DNA of 51,589 nt from Xanthobacteraceae bacterium (GTDB taxonomy: Bacteria; Pseudomonadota; Alphaproteobacteria; Rhizobiales; Xanthobacteraceae): NCBI GenBank assembly GCA_019746135.1, contig JAIESI010000121.1:1-51589 (forward strand). The letters are read 5' to 3'. Made by a program: the position numbers and the translations under genes. Shown here piece after piece: positions 9,120-18,876 of this stretch (the first letter of the stretch is position 1; every line of letters begins with the position of its first letter). Below the pieces are notes generated by a model. That model was not told the DNA's origin. It worked only from the letters and a program-made list of their open reading frames with translations, and searched no databases.

Positions 9120-9476
9120 ATGCAAATCCGCCTGAAACACGCACATCTGGGCGCTTTGGCCGCGATCCTCGTCCTTGCCGCGCCCGCCGCGCAGGCCTTC
9201 ACCCTGGGCGGAGAGGTTGCAGGCAACCGCAGCAACTACGAGGTCCCCAAGTTCGACCTCGAGGAGCAGGCGAGGAACTTCCGCAGCGGCGGCTCGACCA
9301 GCACGTCGCCCGGCCAGACCGATTTCAGCACGCCGTTCGGCAAGGGCACGATGGAGTTCGGCGTGCAGCAGCGGCCGGCGTTCGGCTTCGGACCTGGCAG
9401 CATGGGGCCGGCATCGGGCTCGCGCGCCAACCGGATGGACTTCGAGCGCATGGTGACGCCGGAGAATTTGCGCTAG
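9120..9476 (+). CDS. Small secreted protein, unknown
   Basis: 118 residues with a clear Sec signal (AHLGALAAILVLAAPAAQA, cleavage before FTLGG). The mature part is about 90 residues, rich in Gly, Ser, Phe and Asn, with NFRSGGSTSTSPGQTDFSTP and a short conserved-looking tail. No Cys pairs, lipobox or known domain were found. The frame is open from 9060, but ATG 9120 gives a proper leader. I do not recognise a function. Confidence 0.65.
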   Translation: MQIRLKHAHLGALAAILVLAAPAAQAFTLGGEVAGNRSNYEVPKFDLEEQARNFRSGGSTSTSPGQTDFSTPFGKGTMEFGVQQRPAFGFGPGSMGPASGSRANRMDFERMVTPENLR

Positions 9477-9525
9477 CCGCACAGGTTCTCCGACCGCTGT
9501 CATTCCGCGCTTCCTGCTCGGCGCC

Positions 9526-9565
9526 ATTCCGGGGCGGCCCGAAGGGCCGAGCCCGGAATCCAGAG
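9526..9565. repeat. REP-like hairpin repeat (CCCGGAATCCAGAG family)
   Basis: A hairpin with ATTCCGGG (9526-9533) pairing with CCCGGAAT (9552-9559) and an inner GGCCC-GAA-GGGCC stem (9536-9548). The 14-mer CCCGGAATCCAGAG (9552-9565) recurs at 15267-15280, so this is a second dispersed repeat family of the genome. Confidence 0.7.
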
Positions 9566-9668
9566 CCACATGACGGCCCTTCCTTGCAGCCCGAGTTCGC
9601 TCACAAGCGAACGAGCGACGTCTGCTGGCGTCGACAAGCTTCGACATACCTGTCCATAAAATCTTGAC

Positions 9669-9692
9669 TTTTCGGACATTTATGTCCGAAAA
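9669..9692. promoter_or_regulatory. Palindromic operator of hicAB
   Basis: Perfect 11-bp inverted repeat TTTTCGGACAT-TT-ATGTCCGAAAA located 28 bp before the hicA start, directly after a TTGACT (9664-9669) that could be a -35 element. HicB antitoxins usually repress their own promoter through such a palindrome, so this is the likely binding site. Confidence 0.8.
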
Positions 9693-9720
9693 TGCAAGTG
9701 TCCTGGGCGGCTCATGGGCA

Positions 9721-9921
9721 ATGAACAAGCGCGACAAATTCATTGCCGAGTTGCGGGAGGAGGCCCGGCGTAAGGGATTATCGTTCCGCGCAGAGAAATG
9801 GCGCGGCAAGGGCGGGCACATGATGGTGTTCGTCGGCGATCGCCTGACCACCGTGCCGTCGCGAGAGATCGATCCGAAAACGGCGCGGAAGATCAGAAAG
9901 CAGTTGGGTCTCGAGGATTGA
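9721..9921 (+). CDS. hicA: HicA-type toxin (mRNA interferase)
   Basis: 66-residue basic protein with the HicA double-stranded-RNA-binding-like fold: the RGKGGHMMVF segment holds the catalytic His33 (usual GSHxxF pattern, here GGH), followed by the VPSREIDPKTARKIRKQLGL ending typical of the family. Toxins of this family cleave mRNA and tmRNA and halt translation. Start 9721 matches the normal family length; ATG 9682 lies inside the operator palindrome and has no ribosome site. hicB follows after 39 bp. Confidence 0.88.
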   Translation: MNKRDKFIAELREEARRKGLSFRAEKWRGKGGHMMVFVGDRLTTVPSREIDPKTARKIRKQLGLED

Positions 9922-9960
9922 GGCCATGGGGCGCACATGCCCGCAGATGAGGAGGCTGAC

Positions 9961-10398
9961 ATGCGATCCTATGTCTATCGCGCGGAATTCGAGCGCGGCT
10001 CGCGGCGCGGCATCGTGGTGAGCTTTCCGGATGTGCCTGAGGCAATCACCGAAGGCCGGGACATGGCCGACGCCCGCACCATGGCCGAGGAAGCTCTGAG
10101 CCTCGCGCTTCTGACCTATCCTGTCCGTGGACTTCCGCTGCCGAAGCCGCGCACAAAGGGCCGCAAGCTGGTCGAGATCGCGGTCGCACCGGATGTGGCC
10201 GCGAAGCTGGCGGTGCTGGAAGCGTTTGCCGTCGCAGGCATCACCAAGAGCGACTTAGCGCGCCGCATCGGCAAGGATGAGAAGGAGGTCCGTCGTATTC
10301 TCGACCCGAAGCATCCGACCAAGCTGCCGGCGCTGACGGCTACGCTGCGTGCGCTCGGCAAGCGGCTCGTGGTCGGAGTGATGGAAGAGGCGGCGTGA
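9961..10398 (+). CDS. hicB: HicB-type antitoxin with C-terminal HTH
   Basis: 145 residues. The N-terminal 60 form the degenerate RNase-H-like HicB fold (YRAEFERGSRRGIVVSFPDV, a variant of the GG-FPDxPG motif). The C-terminal half, GITKSDLARRIGKDEKEVRR with LDPKHPTKLPALTATLRALG, is a helix-turn-helix that would bind the palindrome at 9669-9692. It neutralises HicA and represses the operon. ATG 9961 is favoured over 9937 because homology starts there and GGAGG precedes it. Confidence 0.9.
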   Translation: MRSYVYRAEFERGSRRGIVVSFPDVPEAITEGRDMADARTMAEEALSLALLTYPVRGLPLPKPRTKGRKLVEIAVAPDVAAKLAVLEAFAVAGITKSDLARRIGKDEKEVRRILDPKHPTKLPALTATLRALGKRLVVGVMEEAA

Positions 10399-10584
10399 CG
10401 CACCAAAGACTTACGCTGTCGGCTGCCGTTTTGAGTTTGCCAGTGCCAAGTCCGTAGCTATTTTTTGACTTCCGGACGCAGAACTCCAAACCAGAAGCCG
10501 GGCGTTTGTTTTCGTAAGAACATTTCGAATGACGATGCGCAGTGACTACCCGAACACGAGCTTCGAATTGCATGCTCACAGGCC

Positions 10585-12213
10585 TCAAACACCTTTCGCC
10601 ATCTCGCGCAATTTGAATTTCTGGATCTTCCCCGTGCTGGTCTTCGGCAGTTCCGCAAAGACCACATGGCGCGGCACCTTGTAGCCGGCGAGATTGTTCT
10701 TGCACCATGCGACCAGCTCCTCGGTGGTCGCCTCCTTGCCAGGCTTGAGCTCGACGAACGCGCACGGCGTCTCGCCCCACTTCTCGTCGGGCTTCGCCAC
10801 CACCGCCGCGGCCTGCACCGCCGGATGCTTGTAGAGCGCGTCCTCGACTTCGATCGACGAGATGTTCTCGCCGCCGGAGATGATGATGTCCTTCGAGCGG
10901 TCCTTGAGCTGCACGTAGCCGTCCGGGTGCATCACGCCGAGATCGCCCGAGTGAAACCAGCCGCCCTCGAACGCCTTGTCGGTCGATGCTTTATTCTTGA
11001 GATAGCCCTTCATCACCACGTTGCCGCGGAACATCACCTCGCCGAGCGTCTCGCCGTCGCGCGGCACCGGCTGCATCGTCTCGGGATCGAGCACGTTGAG
11101 TGCTTCGAGCGGCACGTAGCGCACGCCCTGCCGCGCCTTCTTCGCCGCCTGCTCGGCGGCAGGGAGCTGGTCCCAGGCGGCATGCCATTCGTTCGTCGTC
11201 GCGGGCCCGTAGGTCTCGGTCAGGCCATAGACGTGCGTGACATTGAAGCCTGCCTCCTTCATCGCCGCGAGCACCGCCTCCGGGGGCGGGGCTGCCGCGG
11301 TGAAAAACTCGACCTGGTGCGGCAAAGGCTTGCGCTCGTCCGCCGGCGCATTCAGCAGCGTCGACATCACGATCGGCGCGCCGCAGAGATGGGTCACCTT
11401 GTGGGCGGCGATCAGGTCGTACATCGCCTTGGCGCGCACCTGGCGCAGGCACACATGCGTGCCGGCGACGACCGACAGCGTCCACGGAAAGCACCAGCCG
11501 TTGCAGTGGAACATCGGCAGCGTCCAGAGATAGACCGGATGCCGGCCCATCGCGCCGGTCAGCACGTTGCCGATCGCGAGCAGGTAGGCGCCGCGGTGAT
11601 GATAGACCACGCCCTTGGGATCGCCGGTGGTGCCCGAGGTGTAGTTGAGGGCGATCGCGTCCCATTCGTCGTCCGGCATGGCCCAGGCGAAATCCGGATC
11701 GCCGGAAGCGACGAACGCCTCGTAGTCGATGCCGCCGAGCCGTTCGCCCGCGCCGGAATATTCCGGATCGTCGTAGTCGATCACCAGCGGCTTCGCCTTG
11801 CAGAGCGACAGCGCCTCCTTCACGACCTTTGAATATTCACGGTCGGTGATGACGACCTTGCATTCGCCGTGGTCGAGCTGAAAGGCGATGATCGCCGCAT
11901 CGAGGCGCGTGTTGATGGTGTTGAGGACGGCGCCCGCCATCGGCACGCCGTAGTGGCATTCGAGCATCGCCGGCGTGTTGGGCAGAACGGCCGAAACCGT
12001 ATCTCCTTTGCCGATGCCGCGCTTTGCCAGTGCCGAGGCGAGCTGCCGCGTCCGTGCGTAAAGCTCGCGGTAGGTCCGGCGCAGCGGCCCGTGCACCACC
12101 GCGGGGTGATCCGGGAACACGGACGCCGCGCGCTCCAGCAGCGTCAACGGCGTCAGCGGCTGGAAGTTCGCAGGATTTCGGCCGAGGCCGGTCGTATAGG
12201 GCGAATGGGTCAT
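10585..12213 (-). CDS. Acyl-CoA synthetase (AMP-forming; FadD/DmdB-like)
   Basis: 542-residue ANL-superfamily ligase that activates a carboxylic acid through an acyl-adenylate. It has the P-loop YTSGTTGDPKGVVYHHRGAY, the YGLTET adenine-binding motif, the hinge GDLGVMHPDGYVQLKDRSKD and the catalytic lysine in KTSTGKIQKF near the C-terminus. The substrate is probably a medium- or branched-chain fatty acid, or a 3-methylmercaptopropionate-like acid; sequence alone does not decide. ATG 12213 is preceded by GAAGGA; the frame-open start at 12234 is less likely. It is a single-gene unit. Confidence 0.9.
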   Translation of the reverse strand: MTHSPYTTGLGRNPANFQPLTPLTLLERAASVFPDHPAVVHGPLRRTYRELYARTRQLASALAKRGIGKGDTVSAVLPNTPAMLECHYGVPMAGAVLNTINTRLDAAIIAFQLDHGECKVVITDREYSKVVKEALSLCKAKPLVIDYDDPEYSGAGERLGGIDYEAFVASGDPDFAWAMPDDEWDAIALNYTSGTTGDPKGVVYHHRGAYLLAIGNVLTGAMGRHPVYLWTLPMFHCNGWCFPWTLSVVAGTHVCLRQVRAKAMYDLIAAHKVTHLCGAPIVMSTLLNAPADERKPLPHQVEFFTAAAPPPEAVLAAMKEAGFNVTHVYGLTETYGPATTNEWHAAWDQLPAAEQAAKKARQGVRYVPLEALNVLDPETMQPVPRDGETLGEVMFRGNVVMKGYLKNKASTDKAFEGGWFHSGDLGVMHPDGYVQLKDRSKDIIISGGENISSIEVEDALYKHPAVQAAAVVAKPDEKWGETPCAFVELKPGKEATTEELVAWCKNNLAGYKVPRHVVFAELPKTSTGKIQKFKLREMAKGV

Positions 12214-12294
12214 CGTGGCGTTCCTTCGGTGCAAGGTTACCGAAGGGAGCCGGTGGTGATCAACGTATCGCCGCGATAGTCGGCGGGGTGCCGC

Positions 12295-13215
<921 letters not shown>

Positions 13216-13331
13216 GGTGGCACCCGCGTGGCGGAAGGTTCCAGCGTTTCGGATTGGTCGAACCGCGCCAGGGCAGGTTCAAAGCGCGGAAATCGCGGAA
13301 AACAGGGCTTCCGGTGCAACGTCCGGGAGCG

Positions 13332-14378
13332 TCAGCGCGATCGGTGCCGCGGCGTGTGGCCCGAGGTTTCGGGCCGGCCGGCGTCGCCGACCGAGACCTG
13401 CGGCGGCAGCGGCAGGCCCGCCGCCTGCATCGCCGCCCGCAGCCGGTTCGGGTAGTCGCTGATGATGCCGTCGACGCCCGCCCGGATCAGCCGCTCCATC
13501 TGCGGCCGCTCGTTCACGGTCCAGGGCACGACCTTGAGCCCGATCGCCTTCGCCTCGGCCAGTTCGGTGGGCGAAAGATCCTGGAACATCGGCGACCAGA
13601 TTGCGCAGCCCGCGGCCTTCACCAGCCGCGGCGCCGAGCCTTCGAAGTCGTCGATGTCGAGACCCGCGGTCCAGGGCGACGCGCCGCGTCCGCCGCGTTG
13701 CAGGTTGTCGCGCCATTGCCGTTCGACGGTGATGCAGGAGCGGGCGATCTCCGGAGCGATGCGGCTGACGGCGGCGAGCGTCCGCCAGTCGAAGGACTGG
13801 ACGGAAACGCGGGCCTGCAGGCCGGCCTCGCGCACCTCGCGAACGACGGCGGCTGCGAATGTTTCCGGGTCGGCGACCGCGGCGCCTGACTCCGGGGTGA
13901 TCTTGGTTTCGATGTTGAACCGGATGTGATCGGCTTTGGCCCCTCTCACCAGATCGAACACCTCGGCGAGCGTGGGGACCGTCGCACCATCGGCCGGACG
14001 CTGCTCGGGCAGGCTTGCGCCATACCTGGTTCCGGGCTTCAGGCGCCCGACGTCGTACCGCTTGAGCTCGGCGAGCGTCAGCGCGCGGATCGCGGGTCCA
14101 GCCCCGTTCAGAAACTGGCCATCCGGGCCGCGCGTATGATCAGGATTGAGGCGGCTGTCATGGCTGACCACGACCACGCCGTCCCTGGTCACTCCGAGAT
14201 CGAGCTCGAGCGTCGTCACGCCGATCGAGAGCGCCGCGGCGAAGCCTGCAAGCGTATTCTCCGGCAGCAGGCCGCGCGCGCCCCGGTGGCCCTGAAGATC
14301 GAACGCGTGGCCGGGCGCGACGGTGGCGAGCCACCCCGCGGCGCATGCGGTCAGAATGATTGTCCGCGTCCTCGCCAT
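13332..14378 (-). CDS. Secreted glycerophosphodiester phosphodiesterase
   Basis: 348 residues. A Sec signal (IILTACAAGWLATVAPGHA) is followed at once by the GDPD motif LQGHRGARGLLPENTLAGF, with catalytic His and Arg plus the metal-binding Glu; LELDLGVTRDGVVVVSHD supplies further metal ligands and the second catalytic histidine. The C-terminus has the expected VPWTVNERPQMERLIRAGVD-type block. It hydrolyses glycerophosphodiesters to glycerol-3-phosphate and an alcohol in the periplasm, so it belongs to phospholipid or teichoic-acid-like scavenging. It lies just upstream of the frameshifted TPR gene, same strand, 116 bp apart. Confidence 0.93.
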   Translation of the reverse strand: MARTRTIILTACAAGWLATVAPGHAFDLQGHRGARGLLPENTLAGFAAALSIGVTTLELDLGVTRDGVVVVSHDSRLNPDHTRGPDGQFLNGAGPAIRALTLAELKRYDVGRLKPGTRYGASLPEQRPADGATVPTLAEVFDLVRGAKADHIRFNIETKITPESGAAVADPETFAAAVVREVREAGLQARVSVQSFDWRTLAAVSRIAPEIARSCITVERQWRDNLQRGGRGASPWTAGLDIDDFEGSAPRLVKAAGCAIWSPMFQDLSPTELAEAKAIGLKVVPWTVNERPQMERLIRAGVDGIISDYPNRLRAAMQAAGLPLPPQVSVGDAGRPETSGHTPRHRSR

Positions 14379-14418
14379 CGGGCGAGCATACGCCGCCGGA
14401 TTGAAGTCTGCATGACGG

Positions 14419-15180
14419 CTACCCGAGCAGGCCGACGATGCCCTGCCGGGTCAGTTCGCAACCGAGCAGGAACACGATCACCTCGGTCGCCCGATAGAAC
14501 AGGTTTTCCGGCGTCACCCGCACCAGCCAGACGCCGAGGTAATTGCTGGCGATGGCGAGCGGAAACAGCAGCGCCGAGGTCGTAAGCCCTGCGGTCGAGA
14601 ACTGGCCGAGCGCGAAATAGGGCGCGATCTTCATCGCGTTGGCGGCGGCGAAGAACATCACCGTGGTGCCGGCGAACATCAGCTTTTCGAGCCGCTGCGG
14701 CAGCACGAACACGAAATAGGGTGGCGCGCCGATCTGGATCAGCGTGGTGGTGAAGCCCGCCATGGCGCCCCAGAACGTGCCGGCCGGCGCGCGGGGCCGT
14801 CCGGACACTTTTGGCAGCAGGTGGCGCAGCGCGAGATAGGCGACCAGCCCGAGCGCGATCAGACCAACCAGCAGCCGGATCGCCGCCTCCGAAACATAGG
14901 CCGCCAGCAGCCAGGCCGCGCCCACGCCGATCACGCAGCCCGGCAGCATGACCTTGAGGATCCACGGGTCCCAGGTGCGGCGATAGATCCATACGGAGAA
15001 TGCGTCCTGCACCAGCAGGATCGGCAACAGCAGGGCTGCTGCTTCCAGGGGCGGCATGATCAGCGCGAGCAGCGGCGTCGCGATCATGCCGATGCCGGTG
15101 AAGCCGCCCTTGGAGAGGCCGAGGCACACCACCGCCGGAATGGCGACGAGGTAGAACAGCGGATCGGTGATGATGGTCAT
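14419..15180 (-). CDS. TauE/SafE family membrane permease, copy 1
   Basis: 253 residues with about eight hydrophobic helices and the internal pseudo-repeat typical of TauE/SafE (GLSKGGFTGIGMIATPLLAL near the N-terminus; GAMAGFTTTLIQIGAPPYFV in the second half). Members export sulfoacetate, sulfite or other small anions, or act as bacterial taurine/sulfite transporters; the substrate here is unknown. The start at 15180 gives the usual short N-terminus. A second member of the same family lies immediately upstream, same strand, separated by a hairpin repeat. Confidence 0.88.
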   Translation of the reverse strand: MTIITDPLFYLVAIPAVVCLGLSKGGFTGIGMIATPLLALIMPPLEAAALLLPILLVQDAFSVWIYRRTWDPWILKVMLPGCVIGVGAAWLLAAYVSEAAIRLLVGLIALGLVAYLALRHLLPKVSGRPRAPAGTFWGAMAGFTTTLIQIGAPPYFVFVLPQRLEKLMFAGTTVMFFAAANAMKIAPYFALGQFSTAGLTTSALLFPLAIASNYLGVWLVRVTPENLFYRATEVIVFLLGCELTRQGIVGLLG

Positions 15181-15266
15181 GGGGCTTTGGCGTCGGCCGG
15201 CGGCCGACTTAAAGCGGAGCCGTGCCGCAAAAGCCACCCGTTTTCCCGCATAACTAACCACCGTCA

Positions 15267-15335
15267 CCCGGAATCCAGAGCGGCAGGAGAAGCTCAATGC
15301 CAGGCTCTGGATTCCGGGCTCCGGCCTTCGGCCGG
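15267..15335. repeat. Inverted repeat of the CCCGGAATCCAGAG family
   Basis: Perfect 14-bp arms CCCGGAATCCAGAG (15267-15280) and CTCTGGATTCCGGG (15305-15318), then a small hairpin CCGGCC-TTC-GGCCGG (15321-15335). It sits between the two TauE/SafE genes and shares its arm with the element at 9552-9565. It may terminate or stabilise transcripts. Confidence 0.8.
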
Positions 15336-15358
15336 CCTCGCAATGGCGGCGGAGAGAG

Positions 15359-16189
15359 CTAGCCCCACCACAGTTCGACGATGGCGCTTCGCATCAGTTC
15401 GATCGCGATCACGAACATCAGCAGATAGGCGATCCGGTAGAACATCTCGGTCGAGACGCGCCGGACCAGCCAGATGCCCGCGAAGTTCGACAGCAGCGCG
15501 ACCGGCAGCAACACGGCGCCCACCAGCATGTTCTCGGCGGTGACGTATCCGAGCGTCGCGAAGCCCGGAATCTTCACCAGGTTGCTGGTCGCAAACATGA
15601 TGCTGACCGTGCCCATGAAGGTCAGCTTGTCGAGCCGCTGCGGCAGCAGGTGAATCTGCCACGCCGGGCCGCCCGCATTGGCGAGCATGGTCGTCGCTCC
15701 GCCGGTCATGCCGAAGATGATTCCGGTCGTGACGCTGGGCTTCGGCATGTGGCGCTCGAAGCGCGAACCCAGCCAGTGGCGCAGCACGAACAGCGATGCG
15801 AGCGCGCCGAGCAGCAGCCGGATATGCACCGCGGTGAGCGAGGCCGCGAGCAGCCAGGCCAGAAACATGCCCGCGACCATCGACGGCAGCATCACCTTCA
15901 GGTTCCAGGCGCTGCGGTGGTGCCGGTACACCCACAGCGTGAGCGTGTCCTGCGCGATCACGGTGGGCAGGATGATGGCCGCAGCCTGCAGCGGCGGCAC
16001 GAACAGCGACATCAGCGGCAGCGCCATGACGCCCAGGCCGAGGAAGCCGCCCTTGGACACGCCGAGCAGGCACACGCCGATGATGGCAGCCGCCATGAAG
16101 GCGGGATTTGTCAGAAGATCCAAGGCAGCCCGGCGGAACGAGGGAACGGACGAGACGCATATAGAGCGCAATGCCGCGGCTTGTGCCAT
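15359..16189 (-). CDS. TauE/SafE family membrane permease, copy 2
   Basis: About 276 residues with eight predicted membrane helices and the paired family motifs (GVSKGGFLGLGVMALPLMSL; GMTGGATTMLANAGGPAWQ). Clearly a paralogue of 14419-15180. The N-terminus is uncertain: the first 14 codons look unlike the family and a GTG at 16147 is a reasonable alternative. The gene is divergent from prpE, with only 50 bp between the open frames if the first start is used, so the two probably share a control region. The exported anion is unknown. Confidence 0.85.
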   Translation of the reverse strand: MAQAAALRSICVSSVPSFRRAALDLLTNPAFMAAAIIGVCLLGVSKGGFLGLGVMALPLMSLFVPPLQAAAIILPTVIAQDTLTLWVYRHHRSAWNLKVMLPSMVAGMFLAWLLAASLTAVHIRLLLGALASLFVLRHWLGSRFERHMPKPSVTTGIIFGMTGGATTMLANAGGPAWQIHLLPQRLDKLTFMGTVSIMFATSNLVKIPGFATLGYVTAENMLVGAVLLPVALLSNFAGIWLVRRVSTEMFYRIAYLLMFVIAIELMRSAIVELWWG

Positions 16190-16239
16190 AGGCTTGCAAA
16201 ACGCATGCGCCGGGCGACAATTGCGGCGGGAGAAACGCT

Positions 16240-18162
16240 ATGGACGCTAAAATCAGCCGTTATCACGACGTCTATGCGCGCTGGCTGCGCGACCCGCACG
16301 GCTTCTGGGGCGACGCCGCGGCCGAGATCGACTGGATCGTGAAGCCGAAGACCGTGTTCGATGCGGGCGCCGGCGTCTACGGCCACTGGTTCCCCGACGG
16401 CGTCTGCAACACCTGCTACAACGCGGTCGACCGTCACGTCGAAGCCGGTCGCGGCGAGCAGGCCGCCATCATCTACGACTCGCCCGTTACCAACACCAAG
16501 CAGACCATCACCTACGCGGCGCTGCAGACCAAGACCGAGCTCCTGGCCGGCATTCTCAAGCACAACTTCGGCGTCGAGAAGGGCGACCGCGTCATCCTCT
16601 ACATGCCGATGGTGCCGGAGGCGCTGGTCGCGATGCTCGCCTGCGCCCGGCTGGGCGCGATCCATTCCGTGGTGTTCGGCGGGTTTGCGCCGAAGGAGCT
16701 CGCCACCCGCATCGACGACTGCACGCCCAAGGTCATCCTTTCGGCAAGCTGCGGCATCGAGGTCGCGCGCGTCATTCCCTACAAGCCGCTGCTCGACGAG
16801 GCGATCAGGCTTGCCAGGCACAAGCCTTCCGCCTGCATGATCCTGCAGCGGCCGCAGGCCAAGGCCGAGATGACCCCAGGCCGCGATCACGACTGGCAGG
16901 AGACCTGGGACCACGCCCTGGTCTGGGCGCACAACGTGCTCGAGCCGGTGGCGATGAAGGCGACCGATCCGCTCTACATTCTCTACACCTCGGGCACGAC
17001 CGGAATCCCCAAGGGGGTGGTGCGCGACAACGGCGGCCACATGGTCGCGCTGAAATGGTCGATGAAGAACCTCTACGGCGTCGAGCCCGGCGAGGTGTGG
17101 TGGGCCGCTTCCGACATCGGCTGGGTGGTCGGCCACAGCTACATCGTCTATGCGCCGCTTTTGCACGGCGCGACCACCATCCTCTACGAAGGCAAGCCGG
17201 TCGGCACGCCGGACGCCGGTGCGTTCTGGCGCGTCATCGCCGAGCACGGCGCGGTCGCGATGTTCACCGCGCCGACCGCGTTCCGCGCCATCAAAAAGGA
17301 AGACCCGCAGGGCAAGCTGTTCGCCCAATACGACTTCGCGAAATTCCGCACGCTGTTCCTCGCCGGCGAACGCGCCGATCCCGACACCATCATCTGGGCC
17401 GAGAACCTGTTGCATAAGCCGGTGATCGATCACTGGTGGCAGACCGAGACCGGCTGGTGCATCGCCGGCAATCCGGTGGGCCTGGGTCAGCTTCCGGTGA
17501 AGCGCGGCTCGCCCACCGTGGCGATGCCGGGCTACGACATCCGCGTGGTCGACGAAGCCTGCAAGGAGGTGCCGCGCGGCACCATGGGCTCGATCGTCGT
17601 CAGGCTGCCGCTGCCGCCGTCATCGCTGCCGACGCTGTGGCAGAACGACGAGCGCATGAAGGAGAGCTATCTCGCCGAGTTTCCCGGCTACTACAAGACG
17701 GCCGATGCGGGCTACATCGACGACGAAGGCTACGTCTACGTGATGGGCCGCACCGACGACATCATCAACGTCGCGGGTCACAGGCTTTCGACCGGCGGCA
17801 TGGAGGAGGTGCTGGCGGGCCACAGGGACGTCGCCGAATGCGCCGTGCTCGGCATCAAGGACGAGCTGAAAGGCGAGGTGCCGTGCGGCTTCATCGTGCT
17901 GAAGGCCGGCGTCAACCGTCCGCCGGCCGAGATCGAGAGCGAATGCGTCGCGCTGGTCCGCGACAAGATCGGCCCGGTGGCCTCGTTCCGTCTCGCCATC
18001 ATCGTCAATCGTCTGCCGAAAACGCGCTCCGGCAAGATCCTGCGCGGCACCATCAAGAAGATGGCCGACCAGGAGCCGTGGTCGATGCCCGCCACGATCG
18101 ACGATCCGGCGATCCTCGACGAGATCGGCAGCGCCATGAAGGCGAAGGGCGTCGGAACTTAG
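16240..18162 (+). CDS. prpE: Propionyl-CoA synthetase
   Basis: 640-residue AMP-forming ligase of the acetyl-CoA synthetase clan. Evidence: the ACS N-terminal domain, the P-loop YTSGTTGIPKGVVRDNGGH, the adenylate-binding WWQTETGW, YKTADAGYIDDEGYVYVMGR at the hinge, and catalytic lysine in RSGKILRGTIKKMADQEPW. The ending PWSMPATIDDPAILDEI is characteristic of PrpE rather than Acs. It activates propionate (and less well acetate) for methylcitrate or methylmalonyl-CoA metabolism. No prpBCD genes are nearby, so it stands alone, with two DoxX genes downstream on the same strand. Confidence 0.92.
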   Translation: MDAKISRYHDVYARWLRDPHGFWGDAAAEIDWIVKPKTVFDAGAGVYGHWFPDGVCNTCYNAVDRHVEAGRGEQAAIIYDSPVTNTKQTITYAALQTKTELLAGILKHNFGVEKGDRVILYMPMVPEALVAMLACARLGAIHSVVFGGFAPKELATRIDDCTPKVILSASCGIEVARVIPYKPLLDEAIRLARHKPSACMILQRPQAKAEMTPGRDHDWQETWDHALVWAHNVLEPVAMKATDPLYILYTSGTTGIPKGVVRDNGGHMVALKWSMKNLYGVEPGEVWWAASDIGWVVGHSYIVYAPLLHGATTILYEGKPVGTPDAGAFWRVIAEHGAVAMFTAPTAFRAIKKEDPQGKLFAQYDFAKFRTLFLAGERADPDTIIWAENLLHKPVIDHWWQTETGWCIAGNPVGLGQLPVKRGSPTVAMPGYDIRVVDEACKEVPRGTMGSIVVRLPLPPSSLPTLWQNDERMKESYLAEFPGYYKTADAGYIDDEGYVYVMGRTDDIINVAGHRLSTGGMEEVLAGHRDVAECAVLGIKDELKGEVPCGFIVLKAGVNRPPAEIESECVALVRDKIGPVASFRLAIIVNRLPKTRSGKILRGTIKKMADQEPWSMPATIDDPAILDEIGSAMKAKGVGT

Positions 18163-18242
18163 GCGATCAATCGCAAGCGGGCGCAGGGGGCGCCAAGCCT
18201 GTCGGCATCGTGCCGTAACATGGTTCAACCGGGGAGGATCTC

Positions 18243-18704
18243 ATGTCACTGCAAGACACGCAGAATTCGCCGAGCTATCTCGGTCACACCGACTGGATCG
18301 CGGCGCAATGGCAGGACTTTCTGCTGCTGGCCGGTCGCGTGCTGATGGGCTGGATTTTCATCTCCAGCGGCTGGCGCAAGCTGATGGACATTCCGGGCTT
18401 CGTGAAGACCATGCCGCGCCGCGACCTGCCGGAATTTCTCGGCTATGTCGCGCCGCCGGTGGAGTTCATCGGCGGCATCTGTCTCCTGCTTGGGCTTGCC
18501 ACGCGCTACGCGTCGCTGGTGATGCTCCTGTTCGTCATCATCGCGACCTTCAGCTCGCACCGCTACTGGACCTATCCGGAGGCGCAGCAGGCCAACCAGA
18601 ACAGTCATTTCTGGAAGAACATGGCGATGAAGGGCGGCCTTCTGTTCCTGTTCATCACCGGTGCGGGCCGCTACGCGCTCGACCGTATGCTGGCGCGGCG
18701 CTAG
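18243..18704 (+). CDS. DoxX family membrane protein, copy 1
   Basis: 153 residues with four hydrophobic helices. The first carries the DoxX pattern (LLAGRVLMGWIFISSGWRKL) and the second VEFIGGICLLLGLATRYASL. DoxX-type proteins are small quinone-interacting or redox-linked membrane subunits whose exact role is often unclear. The gene is 80 bp after prpE with GGGGAGG before the ATG, and a related DoxX gene follows after a repeat. Confidence 0.85.
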   Translation: MSLQDTQNSPSYLGHTDWIAAQWQDFLLLAGRVLMGWIFISSGWRKLMDIPGFVKTMPRRDLPEFLGYVAPPVEFIGGICLLLGLATRYASLVMLLFVIIATFSSHRYWTYPEAQQANQNSHFWKNMAMKGGLLFLFITGAGRYALDRMLARR

Positions 18705-18707
18705 CAA

Positions 18708-18832
18708 GAGCATTTTCCGGCGAAAGCCTGCCCCGGACTTGATCCGGGGTGTGCAGCGGTTCGCCGTGGAAAATGCGATCAAATAAAGAATCTAGAGCCG
18801 TTCCCGATTCCGCAGGAACGGGAACGGCTCGA
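18708..18832 (+). repeat. Dispersed two-hairpin intergenic repeat, copy R2
   Basis: First module GAGCATTTTCCGGCGAAAGC ... CGCCGTGGAAAATGCGATCA with inner hairpin CCCCGGACTTGATCCGGGG; second module AGAGCCGTTCCCGATTCCGC ... GGGAACGGCTC. Fills the space between the two DoxX genes and may uncouple or terminate them. Confidence 0.85.
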
Positions 18833-18876
18833 GCAAGCCGACACCAAGAAAAATTCAACTCGGGGGAGGGACCGTC

